Source: Bipolaris cookei
Lineage: Eukaryota; Ascomycota; Dothideomycetes; Pleosporales; Pleosporaceae
Direction: 5' to 3'
Assembly (NCBI GenBank): GCA_002286855.1
Contig: NRSV01000005.1
Span: forward strand, 372,001-436,000
DNA length: 64,000 bases
The notes under the pieces were generated by a model. It was given only the letters and a program-made list of their open reading frames with translations, was not told where the DNA came from and ran no database searches. Positions 54,087 through 64,000 of the stretch are shown piece by piece. The position numbers were made by a program, and so were the translations under genes. Position 1 is the stretch's first letter. The number at the start of each line of letters is the position of its first letter.

Positions 54087-56543
54087 ATGGCCAGCCCATC
54101 TGACGAGGAGAGAATCGTGCAGCTGGCGGGAAAGGCTCACGAGAGCATCAAAGTTGGCGAGTTAGCTGTGGCAGCTCGATACCTACGTGAAGCTGGCACT
54201 ATTGCACCTGAAGACAACCGCATCAAAGAAGTATGGGTTGCGTTGAAGGAGGAAGAAGGCAAGAGCGAGTTCTTGGGGATCTGCAGGGAATGGGTAAAGA
54301 GCAAGGATGCACGTGATGGAGAAAGAGCACTGAAGGCCATGAAATCGCATGATTTGAAGGAGGAAGAGGCGGCGCAGGCAATGGACATTCTCTTCGACTA
54401 CAAGGGTGAAGACGATACCCTCGATCAAGTCTCGGGTGAGCTTTTACAAAATTTTGGGGCTCAGAAGTGGCTTGTAAATATGGTTCGAGAAAAGCCGACA
54501 CGGATGTACTATGAGATGTTCGAACGGGGCAACGACTCAGTTGATGGTTTGCTAAAAGTCTTGCTAAACCGAGCCGTCTGGCCCGATGACGAATCATTCA
54601 AGACGGGTCACAGAGACATCTTCATGCTCAGTTTGGCGATGATGATGGAGGAGGCCCTTGAGCACCCGGAACGTGCCATGAAGGGTATCGCGCAACTGCT
54701 CGCTTGTTACGCAGAGCACCTCAAAGGAATCATTGACGCGGACAGCTTCGATGTTATATTGGCATCGCTCGATCTCCGACTACCAGCCACCCTGCGCAGT
54801 CAGGCTACACTTGCAAGTATCAAGTTATTTGAGCTTGCTCCGGACACTGCTGGAGAACTCATCTCGAGATTCGTCACCGCCAGGATAAAGAAGGGAGAGG
54901 CACATGATCTAGTAATTGCTTTCTCTGCGGCTGCAGCCATCTTCCCGGTCGCTGTTACAGCCGCTGCAGCCCTTTTCCTCACAGATGGCTTTGTCAGCAC
55001 ACTTGCATCGAGAGTGCAGAGCAAGAAGTCGCATAACCTGGAGCAAGCGACCCTCGAACTGATCAGCGCTGCATGCGTAGACAAGAATTGCCGAGAGGCA
55101 ATCAACAAGCACTGCAGGGAGTGGCTCGAAGACATGGTTGCCGAGTGCCCGAACAAGAGGCGGGCTAACCTGGCTGCACTCATTCTTGTGAAACTGGGCG
55201 AGGAGCAGCCATCCGAGGAAACTCCGCGGATCGTCAGAGCAGAGAAGGTAGATCAAGAGGACTTGGTTGCAAGCTTCAAATCAATGGTCATAGGAGGTGA
55301 CACAGCCTCCAAGCAAGACTCGGTTGAGGGCCTCGCATATGCCTCGCTTCAGCCCAAGGTCAGGGAAGATTTATCCAAATCGCCAAAGTTTCTCAAACGC
55401 CTTATCGAGGCTATGAGCGACCCTTCGTCACCCAAGAATATCATTTTCGGCGGCCTTACGATTTTCAATAACATTACACAATACCAGCCTTTGCAATCGG
55501 AGGAAGAAAAACGCATGGCACAGCTCAAGGCCTACGCAAACGTGCAGAAGCCAACTGCTCCTGATGTTCTTTTGAATGACGAGGATGTAGCCATACGCTG
55601 CAAGCGCGTTCTTGACGCAGGTGTTGTACCACTTCTAGTACAAGTCTGCAAAAACGGATCCGCATCCGTCCTCACACAAAGCAGTCTCATCCTCCTCAAC
55701 CTATGCAAAGACACCAAGAACCGTGGTTCAATGGCCCAGCAAGGCGCCGTGAAGCTCCTCGTCCAAATCTGGGAGCACATCACCGCCATAAACGAGTCCT
55801 CCACAACCGGCACCACACCCTTCCCGCCCTCCGCCCTCCCCACAACAGCGCAAGCCTTATCCCGCCTGCTCATCAGCATAAACCCCTCTCACGTCTTCAA
55901 CGCCGCCCTACCTAGCACCTCCACCATCCGCCCGCTAATAAGCCAACTCACACACACAGACTCCACAACCTGGCAACTACACGCCTTCGAAGCCCTTCTC
56001 TCCCTCACCAACCTCGCCTCCCTCGACCGAAACACCCAAGACCACATCATCCGCCAGTCCTTCAACACCGTCGTCGACGACCTACTACTCAGCCCGAATA
56101 CGCTTGTGCGCCGCGCAAGCACGGAACTCGTGTGCAATCTCATGGCCTCCCCCGTTTGCATCAGCAATTTTGCAGATGCCTCGCCCCGCGCTAAACATCG
56201 CTTGCATCTCTTACTCGCTATGACGGATGTCGAGGATGCGGCTACGCGGTCTGCGGCTGGTGGCGCACTGGCTATGTTACTCTCCGTCGATCTTGCGGTT
56301 GAGGAGTTCTTAAAGCAGGAGAAGAGTGTGGAGTGGTTGGTGGGCTTGTGCCAGGATGAGGATGAGGGGATTAGGTATCGGGGTGTTGTTTGTCTTAGGA
56401 GTATGGTGGATGTGGAGCATGGAAAAGAAAAGTGTCAGGGTAAGGGCGTTGTGGAGGCGCTGAAGGTTGTGCTGAAGGAGAGTCGGAGTCAGGAGGTTTT
56501 GAGTGTGGGGGTTGAGACGTTGAAGATTTTGCTCGGGCAGTGA
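54087..56543 (+). CDS. UNC-45/Cro1/She4-type myosin chaperone
   Basis: A cytosolic chaperone that folds myosin motor domains and so supports actin organisation, endocytosis, cytokinesis and, in Podospora (CRO1), the syncytial-to-cellular switch after fertilisation. The gene has no intron and encodes 818 aa, the usual length. An N-terminal TPR-like helix pair (IVQLAGKAHESIKVGELAVAARYL) precedes the UNC-45/Cro1/She4 central domain (about residues 50-350). The remainder is armadillo-like helical repeats, such as LTQSSLILLNLCKDTKNRGSMAQQGAVKLLVQ and the C-terminal DEGIRYRGVVCLRSMVD. No lesion was seen. It lies next to the Cdc11-like gene in the same direction; both act in cytokinesis, but co-regulation is only a suggestion. 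Confidence 0.92.
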   Translation: MASPSDEERIVQLAGKAHESIKVGELAVAARYLREAGTIAPEDNRIKEVWVALKEEEGKSEFLGICREWVKSKDARDGERALKAMKSHDLKEEEAAQAMDILFDYKGEDDTLDQVSGELLQNFGAQKWLVNMVREKPTRMYYEMFERGNDSVDGLLKVLLNRAVWPDDESFKTGHRDIFMLSLAMMMEEALEHPERAMKGIAQLLACYAEHLKGIIDADSFDVILASLDLRLPATLRSQATLASIKLFELAPDTAGELISRFVTARIKKGEAHDLVIAFSAAAAIFPVAVTAAAALFLTDGFVSTLASRVQSKKSHNLEQATLELISAACVDKNCREAINKHCREWLEDMVAECPNKRRANLAALILVKLGEEQPSEETPRIVRAEKVDQEDLVASFKSMVIGGDTASKQDSVEGLAYASLQPKVREDLSKSPKFLKRLIEAMSDPSSPKNIIFGGLTIFNNITQYQPLQSEEEKRMAQLKAYANVQKPTAPDVLLNDEDVAIRCKRVLDAGVVPLLVQVCKNGSASVLTQSSLILLNLCKDTKNRGSMAQQGAVKLLVQIWEHITAINESSTTGTTPFPPSALPTTAQALSRLLISINPSHVFNAALPSTSTIRPLISQLTHTDSTTWQLHAFEALLSLTNLASLDRNTQDHIIRQSFNTVVDDLLLSPNTLVRRASTELVCNLMASPVCISNFADASPRAKHRLHLLLAMTDVEDAATRSAAGGALAMLLSVDLAVEEFLKQEKSVEWLVGLCQDEDEGIRYRGVVCLRSMVDVEHGKEKCQGKGVVEALKVVLKESRSQEVLSVGVETLKILLGQ

Positions 56544-57062
56544 TTGGGAAGGAGTTGACTTCACGTTGTTTCGGTGGAATCAGTGAGTATATCGGAACGG
56601 GGGATTTGATCTGTCCTGAAGTAGACTTTAGATTGAGATGAGTTATGATTCATGCTTTGTTCCCATTTATTTTCAACATGGATGAACAGGCCATGCATCA
56701 CGTTGTTCTCCAACTTTCTCCATACAGACGCCATAGTCGCCTGATCTTCACCGTGCAAAAGCTTCCGTCCTGGGATGATACGGATATCAGGCCCGAGATT
56801 CTTCTTGAGTGTCCAAAGCCTGATTGGTCTCTACCACATCTAAAGGCAGAAGTGGGGAGCAATTGCTGATAAGCGGCAGGCTTATCTTCGGAACGGTTCC
56901 GACATCAACCCCTCACGACTGATATGCATAATTGCGTCGAGTCAAGGTAGTGACTGTAATATGCCTGAAAGACACGCCGAGTATGAATAAATTGCGTGTT
57001 TTGTTTCTGCAGTTGCGTACCCCCACTACTGCATTGGGAAATTTGTATAATAGGATTGCGAG
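56544..57062. other. Intergenic region
   Basis: Separates the core block from the decaying accessory genes. No gene supported. The P450 promoter should lie in the right half. Confidence 0.5.
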
Positions 57063-58815
57063 ATGAACCACTTGCCGGATCTACTACCGCATGCTAAGAC
57101 CATTGCTTCAGACCATGTAGTCTCAATTTCTGTTGTTGCAATCGCATTGTTCGTTGTGTACAAAGCAAGTATCTTCAGAGCATGTCAAAGCAGTTATAAC
57201 TAATACCATTAGCTATTCACTCGTACCGATATACCCTATATCCAATGCATACCTGAGATTTCCGGCGCTCTCCCCGTCACAGGTCACTTGATGCAACTGG
57301 GAGACGACCATGCAACTGTGTGCGAAAAGTGGTGGCGCCAATACGGCTTCTCAGTATTCCAGATCCGGCTTGGAAACACCCGCGCCGTAGTGGTGAATTC
57401 TTTTGAAGACTGCAAAAAGATACTCATGTCAAACCCCCAGGGCCTGATCGATCGACCGAAGCTGTATACTTTCCACGGCCTCATCTCCTCGACTCAGGGC
57501 TTCACGATTGGCAGTTCCCCATGGGACGAAAGTTGTCGCAACAAGCGTAAAGCGGCGTCAACGACGCTTAGCAAAGGCATGATGAAAAATTATGTCAATA
57601 TGTTCGACCTTGAATCCTACTGCATCGCACGAGATCTGCAAAGGGATAGTAAAAGCGGAGAGATGGAAGTCAGTATCCGACCGTATATCCAGCGCTATGC
57701 ACTAAACACGACACTCACACTCTGCTACGGCATCCGTATGGACGCCGTCTATGATGATTTGCTGCGCGAGATACTCGAAGTCGGCTCTGCAATTTCGCTG
57801 CTGCGATCTGCGTCAGAATTATCAAGACTACGTCCCTGCTCTGCGCTATTTGCCGAACAACGAGAAGAACAGGCGTTCGAAGGAGCTGAGGGAGAGACGC
57901 GACAAGTATCTCAACTTGCTACTGGATAAAATGCGAGACATGATAGAGAAGGGAACTGAGAAGCCGTGCATCAGCGCCGCTATCCTGAAAGACGAGGAAA
58001 CGCGACTCACAGGCGTCGAAGTCAGCTCTATATGTCTGTCTCTTGTATCTGGTGGGTTCGAAACTATACCGGGTACACTGGTATCTTGCATTGGATCCCT
58101 TTGCACACGCGAGGGCCAGGTATTCCAAGACCGCGCGTACCAGGAAATCCGGAAGATGTATCCGCAAGATGAGGATTTGAAAAAGGCGTGGGCCATTGAT
58201 TTTGAGGAGGAGGGTATTCCGTATTTGAGTGCGATAGTGAAAGAGGCTGGGAGATATTATACGGTCAGCAATATGAGTCTGCCACGGAAAACTATGAGCG
58301 AAGTGCGCTGGGGCGAGGCAGTGATACCAAAAGGTACTATGGTGTTGATTAATGCTCAGGCTGGGAATCATGGTAAGCGAATTACCATCCGGACTTGAGT
58401 TATGTATGATCTAACTGTGTTAGACACTGATTACTGGGGCCCTGACGCTGCAACTTTCAATCCCGAGCGATGGCTTACACCACCCGTCGACTCGTCTTCC
58501 CTTTACATGGCAAATTCTGTTTCCAGTCCAGCACATCTGTCGTTTGGGGCGGGCTCTCGGTCTTGCCCTGGAGCCCTCATAGCTAGCAAGCTCATTTACG
58601 CGGCACTCTTCCGTTTGCTCAGTTTGTACAGGATAGAAGCTAGTGCAACGCATCCGCCGAATACGAATTATGTGGACTACAACGCGATCAAAAGCGCGTT
58701 GGTGGCAATACCCCGCGATTTTTCAGTGAGACTGAGTCCGAGGTGCGGGGCGGATGTGGTGGAAACCGTCCTGAAGGAGGGTGAAAGAAGGACTGAGGGA
58801 TTTTACAAGGCTTGA
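57063..58815 (+). CDS. Cytochrome P450 with a frameshift and a GC-AG intron
   Basis: A microsomal P450 of the fungal secondary-metabolism type. Exon 1 (57063-57164) codes a membrane anchor (VVSISVVAIALFVVYK). Exon 1 joins LFTRTDIPYIQ only through a GC-AG intron (57165-57212, donor GCAAGT). Exon 2 runs from 57213 and loses frame near 57805-57820, where LLRSAS is followed one frame over by NYQDYVPALRYLPNN. The last intron is 58373-58423 (GTAAGC donor). Signature motifs are intact: I-helix SGGFETIPGT, ExxR in KEAGRYY, NPERW, and the haem loop FGAGSRSCPG with its Cys. The protein would be complete but for the 1-2-nt shift. It is either a young pseudogene or a base error. Confidence 0.8.
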
Positions 58816-58865
58816 GTGAAAGTGATAGTTAGAATTATTCGAATCATCAACGGTGAAAGGTTCTC

Positions 58866-60482
58866 ATGACGGAATATGAAAACTCGGTCGCGCCTGCTCA
58901 AACTCCTTTGACCCGCACACGCAATCGCAGCCACGCTTTCTCAACCAGCTGGACGATCGCAGGCAAAATCTCACTCGTCAACCACAAATATGAGGCTTCA
59001 AATTATTCTCAGCTACCTATCTTGCTCATTGTAACTGCCTTTGGCCGGTTCATCAACAATGAGGAGGTGGCGTCCGTTTTCGACTCCCGCCTCGAAAGTG
59101 AACTCAACAACACAGTCGTAAAGGGTGGGCTGCCCGTTGAATCGCTTGCCGCTGGACCCGAACCCATCAATTCTGGTTCAGAACCACAATTTGATCCCAC
59201 CGTATGGACGAGCAACCAGCTATGGAGCAGATATGCCGGCAAAGGTCATCAGCTGCTCTGTCTCATGCTGACTTCAGACCCAATTGCTGGAGATCTCCTG
59301 CAGAACACGAGACAGCCGCCTCTAGCTGGTAGCAAATGAACCGACGATCTAACTGGTGAGCTCGTTTCTCTCCCAATCACGCACAATATAACGTAGGAAA
59401 CTGATCTGTTTGGTATTTCAGCCGCATTACAGCTACGGGGCTGGCATGACGCCGGAACGCCTCAAGGCATGGAATGCGACTTTAAGTAGGAAGGTTTGAA
59501 AGATGCTTTTGGAGGACTGGGCCTCAACTACCGGCCAATATTCGACGAGAGAAATAGAGATGCGGGTGGAGAGAATGAGTGCTTCTCTATTGAGCATTGG
59601 GACCGTGACAGAACCTTACCTGAAGATCTGGACGTTGACCCGACACCCGTCGTCAAGCAGAAGTGCTATGCCAATAGCAGAGAGTATGAGGTATGTTTAT
59701 GTCTGTGGTGCTCATGATAGATGATGCAAAGCGTCACTATCATGGGGCGGTTGCAAATGATCATTAAAAAGACTGGCTAACATATGGTAACAGGAAACAG
59801 GCGCAACCTTTCCGTTTGCCATTAATGTGGAGGGCGGAGCAATCATCAGAAAAAACATTCTGAGTCCGCGCACTGCCGTGCGATACTCGAATAGTTGGGG
59901 TCGCGAAGCACGGCCTAAAGAGCTCCCTGAGCTGCACCATCTTTCTGACATCTACTGGCAATTTTGGAGAGAGGATAACCCTAATATCAAAAGCTTTCAT
60001 GTCTATGGCGTCGAGCATATTATAAACGAACACACTCTCCTCCTTGTCACTCACGCGTTCCGGAACAGACGCAAATTTGCTTAGGAGATTTGGCCGGGTG
60101 TCAGGTTTGAGATGGGTAGCGAGGAGTATCTGGCATTGATCGGTATGTATCGCATTTTTTGCATGAATGCTCATCTTGCTTATAATCGTGAAGCGATATA
60201 TACTGAGTTTCTCTAGCCTCTCCTATTGGGGAGACCATTTCCCACTTTCTCATCAGCCACAAAGCCGGCCTCAGCATTAAACGGATCACGAGCGTCATAG
60301 TTATCTGTGGTGAAGATGATCGAGAGATTCTCACAAGAGGCAAGCAAAATATGCACATATTCTTCACCATTGAAGATGTGCCTCACGCTCGGGTTACGAA
60401 ACGTGAAGAAGACAAGGGAGGAAACGGAAAGACGAACCGTGTTAAAAGCCATGTCCTCCATGTGAGGGATGACGGGAAGTAA
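58866..60482 (+). pseudogene. Conserved fungal gene of unknown function, several lesions
   Basis: Multi-exon remnant. The first part (58866-59355) contains GRFINNEEVASVFDSRLE and QLWSRYAGKGHQLLCLM, with a TGA at 59337 inside SK-TDDLTG. After an intron (about 59356-59421) comes PHYSYGAGMTPERLKAWNAT, then a frameshift near 59490 into LKDAFGGLGLNYRPIFDER. Next is GGENECFSIEHWD...DPTPVVKQKCYANSREYE, an intron 59691-59793, and TGATFPFAINVEGGAIIRKN. A TAG at 60082-60084 falls before EIWPGVRFEMGSEEYLALI. After a last intron (60143-60216) the frame continues as SPIGETISHFLISHKAGLS and stops at 60482. Splice sites and frame survive elsewhere, so decay is recent. I do not recognise the function and there is no known catalytic motif. 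It lies 50 bp from the broken P450, in the same direction. Confidence 0.65.
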
Positions 60483-60681
60483 ATTGTCCGGGAGGATAAG
60501 ATCATGGCGAATCTCTAGGGTGAGGTGAACGTGTGGGATTCCAGGATGTGATGGATGGGCTAAGTTCTGCGAAGTGGATGCGTGATTTCGAGATATAGCG
60601 AACATCTTCGGACTCAAGCGGGACTGCTACTCATTGCATTACCGACCGCCATTCCTCGGAAACATGGTGCGATCAATACAT

Positions 60682-61809
60682 CTATGTTGCTTCAATCTCC
60701 TGCACGCGCGCCAGAATTCTGGCTTTCCACTTTGCGTAATCGTCCTGCTGTCGCTCGCCGAGGTAGTCAGTTGCATCTTGCATCATAGTGCCAAGGCCAA
60801 TATAATCGCTTCCAGATCGTAGGCCTAGGCCCTTTGCTTTGACAGTTGTGTTGCCGGTCATTTCGACACCTCGCATCTCGTCTTCATTGTCCAGAGGTTT
60901 TACATTATCGAACCATTGCATCTGTAGCCAGCCTTCCTCCTTGGCCATGAGCATTGTCTGCTCTATTGCAGGTGCCAGCTCATCTTGTGTGATATTCTGT
61001 GCAGACGGGGTTTTCAAGGCGGCGCCCGTTGCCCTGGCTAGCCATTCGTTGTATTTATCTAGCGAGACATCGACATCTTTCATTCTCGAGAAAACGAGCA
61101 GGAATACAACGACTACAAGGCTGAAAAGCCTTGTATCACTGACATCAACAAAAGACTGTGCAGTAGATGTTGGCCGTCGTGGCCGCTTGCTGGGCGTCTC
61201 ACCAGCTGCGGCAGCCATGCGGGCTATTAGAGGGTAAATGGACTCTACACCGGTGTACACATGAGGTATCACTGCTGGATATTCGAACGCCTTTGCGAGA
61301 GCCCGGATAACGCGCATAACCCATTCAGGGGGCTCACCATCGCTTTCATGGCCTCGCTTTGTGCTGTGTGGTGTCTTCCTTGCGCTCAGGGGCGTTTTTG
61401 GCGTGTTACGTGTGGATGTGGAGGTTGGAGCAGACGATTTTCGCGGTGTTTGTGGCTCTGCGGCAGCAAAAGAGTTTGGAAGAGCACTGCTTAGGTAGTT
61501 GTACAGCTTCTTGTATATGCGAGGGGGGCAGGGCGGTCGTGATGTGATTGAAGGAAGGTTGAGGCGCTGCTTGAGCCTGTGGCTGTCAGTATTGACCTCC
61601 ATGTAAGGGTGAAGGCCAGAATACCTTTCACAAGCCAATTGTGCGCATGCATATGGTCGTGCGATTTCTTCATCAGACTTCATAGACGTCGCGACTGTTC
61701 GGGAGCGAGTGAGAAGTGACAAAGCCAAATCGATCAACTCTGGGGGCAGAGGGCCGTTCAATGTAGGGACTAAGCCCGTGAGGGCCTGCTCGATACTCGC
61801 TCGGCTCAT
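60682..61809 (-). CDS. ORC6: Origin recognition complex subunit 6
   Basis: A subunit of the hexameric complex that marks replication origins and loads MCM helicase. First ATG MSRASIEQALTGLVP; 359 aa after removing a 48-nt intron (61577-61624) that keeps frame if read through. Splicing joins CAQLACER to LKQRLNLPS. The N-terminal cyclin-like/TFIIB-fold domain has PELIDLALSLLTRSRTVATS, EEIARPYACAQLACER and PPCPPRIYKKLYNYL. A Ser/Thr/Pro/Lys-rich linker with TP/SP sites (candidate Cdk sites) follows, and a second helical domain (EWVMRVIRALAKAFEYP, TRLFSLVVVVFLLVFSRM) lies toward the C-terminus. No defect is seen. It converges on the pseudogene at 58866-60482. Confidence 0.88.
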   Translation of the reverse strand: MSRASIEQALTGLVPTLNGPLPPELIDLALSLLTRSRTVATSMKSDEEIARPYACAQLACERYSGLHPYMEVNTDSHRLKQRLNLPSITSRPPCPPRIYKKLYNYLSSALPNSFAAAEPQTPRKSSAPTSTSTRNTPKTPLSARKTPHSTKRGHESDGEPPEWVMRVIRALAKAFEYPAVIPHVYTGVESIYPLIARMAAAAGETPSKRPRRPTSTAQSFVDVSDTRLFSLVVVVFLLVFSRMKDVDVSLDKYNEWLARATGAALKTPSAQNITQDELAPAIEQTMLMAKEEGWLQMQWFDNVKPLDNEDEMRGVEMTGNTTVKAKGLGLRSGSDYIGLGTMMQDATDYLGERQQDDYAKWKARILARVQEIEAT

Positions 61810-63123
61810 AGTGTAAGATGTTGAGGATATTCGTCTTTCCCAAAGAACAATACTGTCATGCGAATGCAGACGCGTTACGTCCACTTGCGCGGTGTCACGT
61901 GCACGCTAAACTGTTCTTAGTTCACCAGGCACATGTGTATTCCTTCTTTGCACTGTCTCTGCACAAACTCATACGATTGTTCAACTTGTTGGTCTTGAGC
62001 TATACATGTAGCCACTTCTTTGCTGTTCAGTCTTCAGATATTTTAGTTGATATGGCTTAGTCGGTGTTTGGTCACTTTCCGATTTCGTCATGCCAACGTC
62101 CAGGATTATGCCTCACACTGAGCTTTGATGAAGCTATGTTTTCTAACAATTCTGCAGATATACAATGATCAATCAATAAGCAGGAACGCAAGCCTATGGG
62201 ATGTTATCATCTTGAAGATCTATCCCGTTTTTTGTTGGCTTTCCCGGAATGCTCTAAGCTTACACACACTTGACCTCTTCCCAACGCCCATTGCCGTATC
62301 GCTTGAGTACTGCATTGCCTGTATTATCCCACCATTATCTGTTCCCAAACCCAGAAGTTTCTGGATCTTCCAAGTATATTTGTATGACCCTCTTCTCGGT
62401 ATCCAGTACCACTTCTCTGCACGTTACGTACTCTTAGCGTCCTTGTCCCACTGTTACAGTAGTACCTCCAAGTTTTCAGCGCTATCCCAACCAATGAGTG
62501 TTTGCATTCCCCAGGAGTCGAAGTAGCAAGCCGCGCCAAAGATACCAAAACTACGACATGGACATAGGGTTCACACCATGTCGCTATGACTAACGTCTCA
62601 TGTTCAGGCCATGGTGGTACTGGGGAGGCGCGGTTCAGCGGTCAAGCCGAACTTACCTCAGAACACGTCAACTCGGCTTGACCGACATATTTGCGTACAT
62701 AGCTTCTGACAGCAGCTACTGTGCTTGATAGAACGCCGTGGTAGGTGCACTCGTCAGAAGGGCAAAGGTGACATCAAAAATATTAAGCCTGTGTGACATA
62801 CAACGGTCCTATCCGGAAGGAAATAGTATATCAAAGCCACGCTGTTGACGGGAACTTGCAGTTTGACAGCTTGGTAACGGCTGATGACTATGTTACAGCA
62901 CGAAACGATGATGATTTGTATGTGGTCCGGGTACTTAAAGTCCGCGTTGTTTCTCATGCTTTCCAGTGCAAGTACCATACATACAAACACGGTATCGATT
63001 GCTAAGCTTTACCAACAAATCCTTTACAAATCCTTGAACATTCTTCCATCTTCACGATTTTCCGGTCACGAAACACACGAGAACCCTAAGGAATCACTCT
63101 TCGTCTCAAAAAGCTCTTCCAAA
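61810..63123. other. Intergenic region upstream of the small secreted protein gene
   Basis: No supported gene in about 1.3 kb. A perfect 12-bp inverted repeat CGGTCAAGCCGA (62639-62650) with its complement at 62673-62684 lies about 440 bp upstream of the small secreted protein start. On the minus strand, 62330-62530 reads with some protein-like pieces around an intron-like stretch, but stops and phase do not resolve into a gene. Confidence 0.4.
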
Positions 63124-63554
63124 ATGCAGTTCACAAGCATTCTAATCAGGCTACTTTCTACCCTACCTACCACACTATCAACGCCCACATCTTCCATAGC
63201 TCACAATAATGACCCAAAAATGTGCGGCTACGTCCTCACAGTCCGAAACAGCAGTGCCTATGCGGGCATCTCAGCATACTCGTCTTGCACACCAATATAC
63301 TACAACCAATCCATCCACGGATACCAAGCTGCGTTCGCTTACAGCATATTTGGCGGGTGCCGATGCAGATTTCACGGGCAAGTACCTCCTTGCAATGGGA
63401 AACCCATAGGCTAAACATTGCTAGGAGCGAACAGGATTGTGCAAATGAACAGAATACGCCAGTGTATGAAGGGCCTATTGGAAAAGTTGGCAGGGAGCCC
63501 CATTTCGGCGAGCCGAAGCCCAAGTGGTACAATTGTGAGACGTTACCCCTGTAG
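63124..63554 (+). CDS. Small secreted cysteine-rich protein, candidate effector
   Basis: Two exons, 63124-63381 and 63435-63554, with a 53-nt GT-AG intron (GTACCT donor, CTAAAC branch-like site, ACAG acceptor) give 125 aa. A signal-peptide-like N-terminus (MQFTSILIRLLSTLPTTLS) precedes a mature part with an even set of six Cys (34, 55, 79, 81, 88, 120), able to form three disulphides. Without splicing the frame ends at 63414, losing two of these Cys; the spliced form is favoured because it restores an even Cys number and continues as DCANEQNTPVYEGPIG and WYNCETLPL. No known family is recognised. Small size, secretion and Cys pattern match typical effector candidates of plant-associated Dothideomycetes; activity is not shown. 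Confidence 0.65.
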
Positions 63555-64000
63555 GGCTACTGGAGTATACGAGTCGGGATGTGGTGATGGCTTTTGATTA
63601 GCACTTGCTTTTTCGGGATACCATTGGTAGGTTGTTAACAGCGATATCTTTTGGCCTGTGGAGTTTGTTGGTCCTCTACTGGTTTGTTTAGAAAGATGAA
63701 ATTCCGCAACGCTATTTGTCTTTACGTGCTCTCTCTAATCACATTACATAAATCTTTCCATTGATAGTATAACTGAAACTCAGTAGCCGTTTTTTTGTAG
63801 ATTAGAATACAAGGTCTTGAGTTTTGATCGCGTGTCCATGGATTGCCCCTCTAGCCCTAACTGCAACATCCACAGTAACCGAGTAATTCATTCCATATCC
63901 GCTGCCTGGGAGTCGCCAGCCCGCATGTTGAAGAAAACACCCGATCTTTTCACCTCACCCGTTGCTGCAAGTACTGGAGCTAGGAAATCCTAAATTTCAA
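63555..64000. other. Region after the small secreted protein gene
   Basis: 3' flank to the window edge. No gene supported; A/T-rich DNA between about 63600 and 63850 may contain the polyadenylation region. Confidence 0.4.

Noticed and set aside
62125..62560. Protein-like pieces on both strands (including a possible minus-strand intron at about 62420-62470)
   Set aside because: Reading frame and splice phase do not agree for any combination, and no start or domain was found.

Overview
The window is nuclear DNA of a filamentous ascomycete. The evidence is short introns of about 45-110 nt with GTAAGT-type donors and CTAAC-like branch sites, a Zn(II)2Cys6 regulator, a GH35 beta-galactosidase, a Cdc11/Nud1-type septation scaffold, a Kcs1 inositol kinase, and fungal copia, Tad-like LINE, pogo and hAT elements. 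Overall gene content suggests Dothideomycetes, probably Pleosporales. That placement is an inference and was not tested by a search.

Layout. Bases 1-20000 are gene-bearing: a partial short-chain dehydrogenase, a poly-Q Zn2Cys6 activator, a secreted GH35 beta-galactosidase, an FAD monooxygenase, the EMC5 subunit of the ER membrane complex, a membrane-anchored luciferase-domain protein, a class III aminotransferase with a 138-bp hAT-type MITE just after its stop codon, and an epoxide hydrolase broken by a single stop codon.

Bases 20600-35200 are a nested transposon island. A decayed Ty1/copia element carries a 4.3-kb hAT element between gag and protease. The hAT insertion is flanked by an exact 8-bp duplication, and removing it rejoins the copia frame. 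The hAT contains a 537-base N gap whose flanks repeat the same 686 bases, so the gap is probably an assembly artefact. To the right lie remnants of a Tad-like LINE interrupted by two different pogo elements, each with recognisable terminal inverted repeats. A gene-poor stretch follows to 37.6 kb.

Bases 37600-56500 are a dense core block: a secreted protein that looks like a degenerate Hsp70/actin-type ATPase, a class 1A-like dihydroorotate dehydrogenase, Kcs1, an uncharacterised basic/acidic nuclear-type protein, the Cdc11/Nud1 scaffold and a UNC-45/Cro1/She4 myosin chaperone. Bases 57000-60500 hold two decaying accessory genes: a P450 with a frameshift and a GC-AG intron, and a multi-exon gene with several lesions. 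ORC6 follows, and the window ends with a small secreted six-cysteine protein that has the profile of a candidate effector.

The genes do not form one pathway. The most notable items are the secreted pseudo-ATPase, the small cysteine-rich secreted protein, the precisely bounded nested transposons including pogo elements with duplicated left-end binding sites, and the MITE in a 3' UTR.
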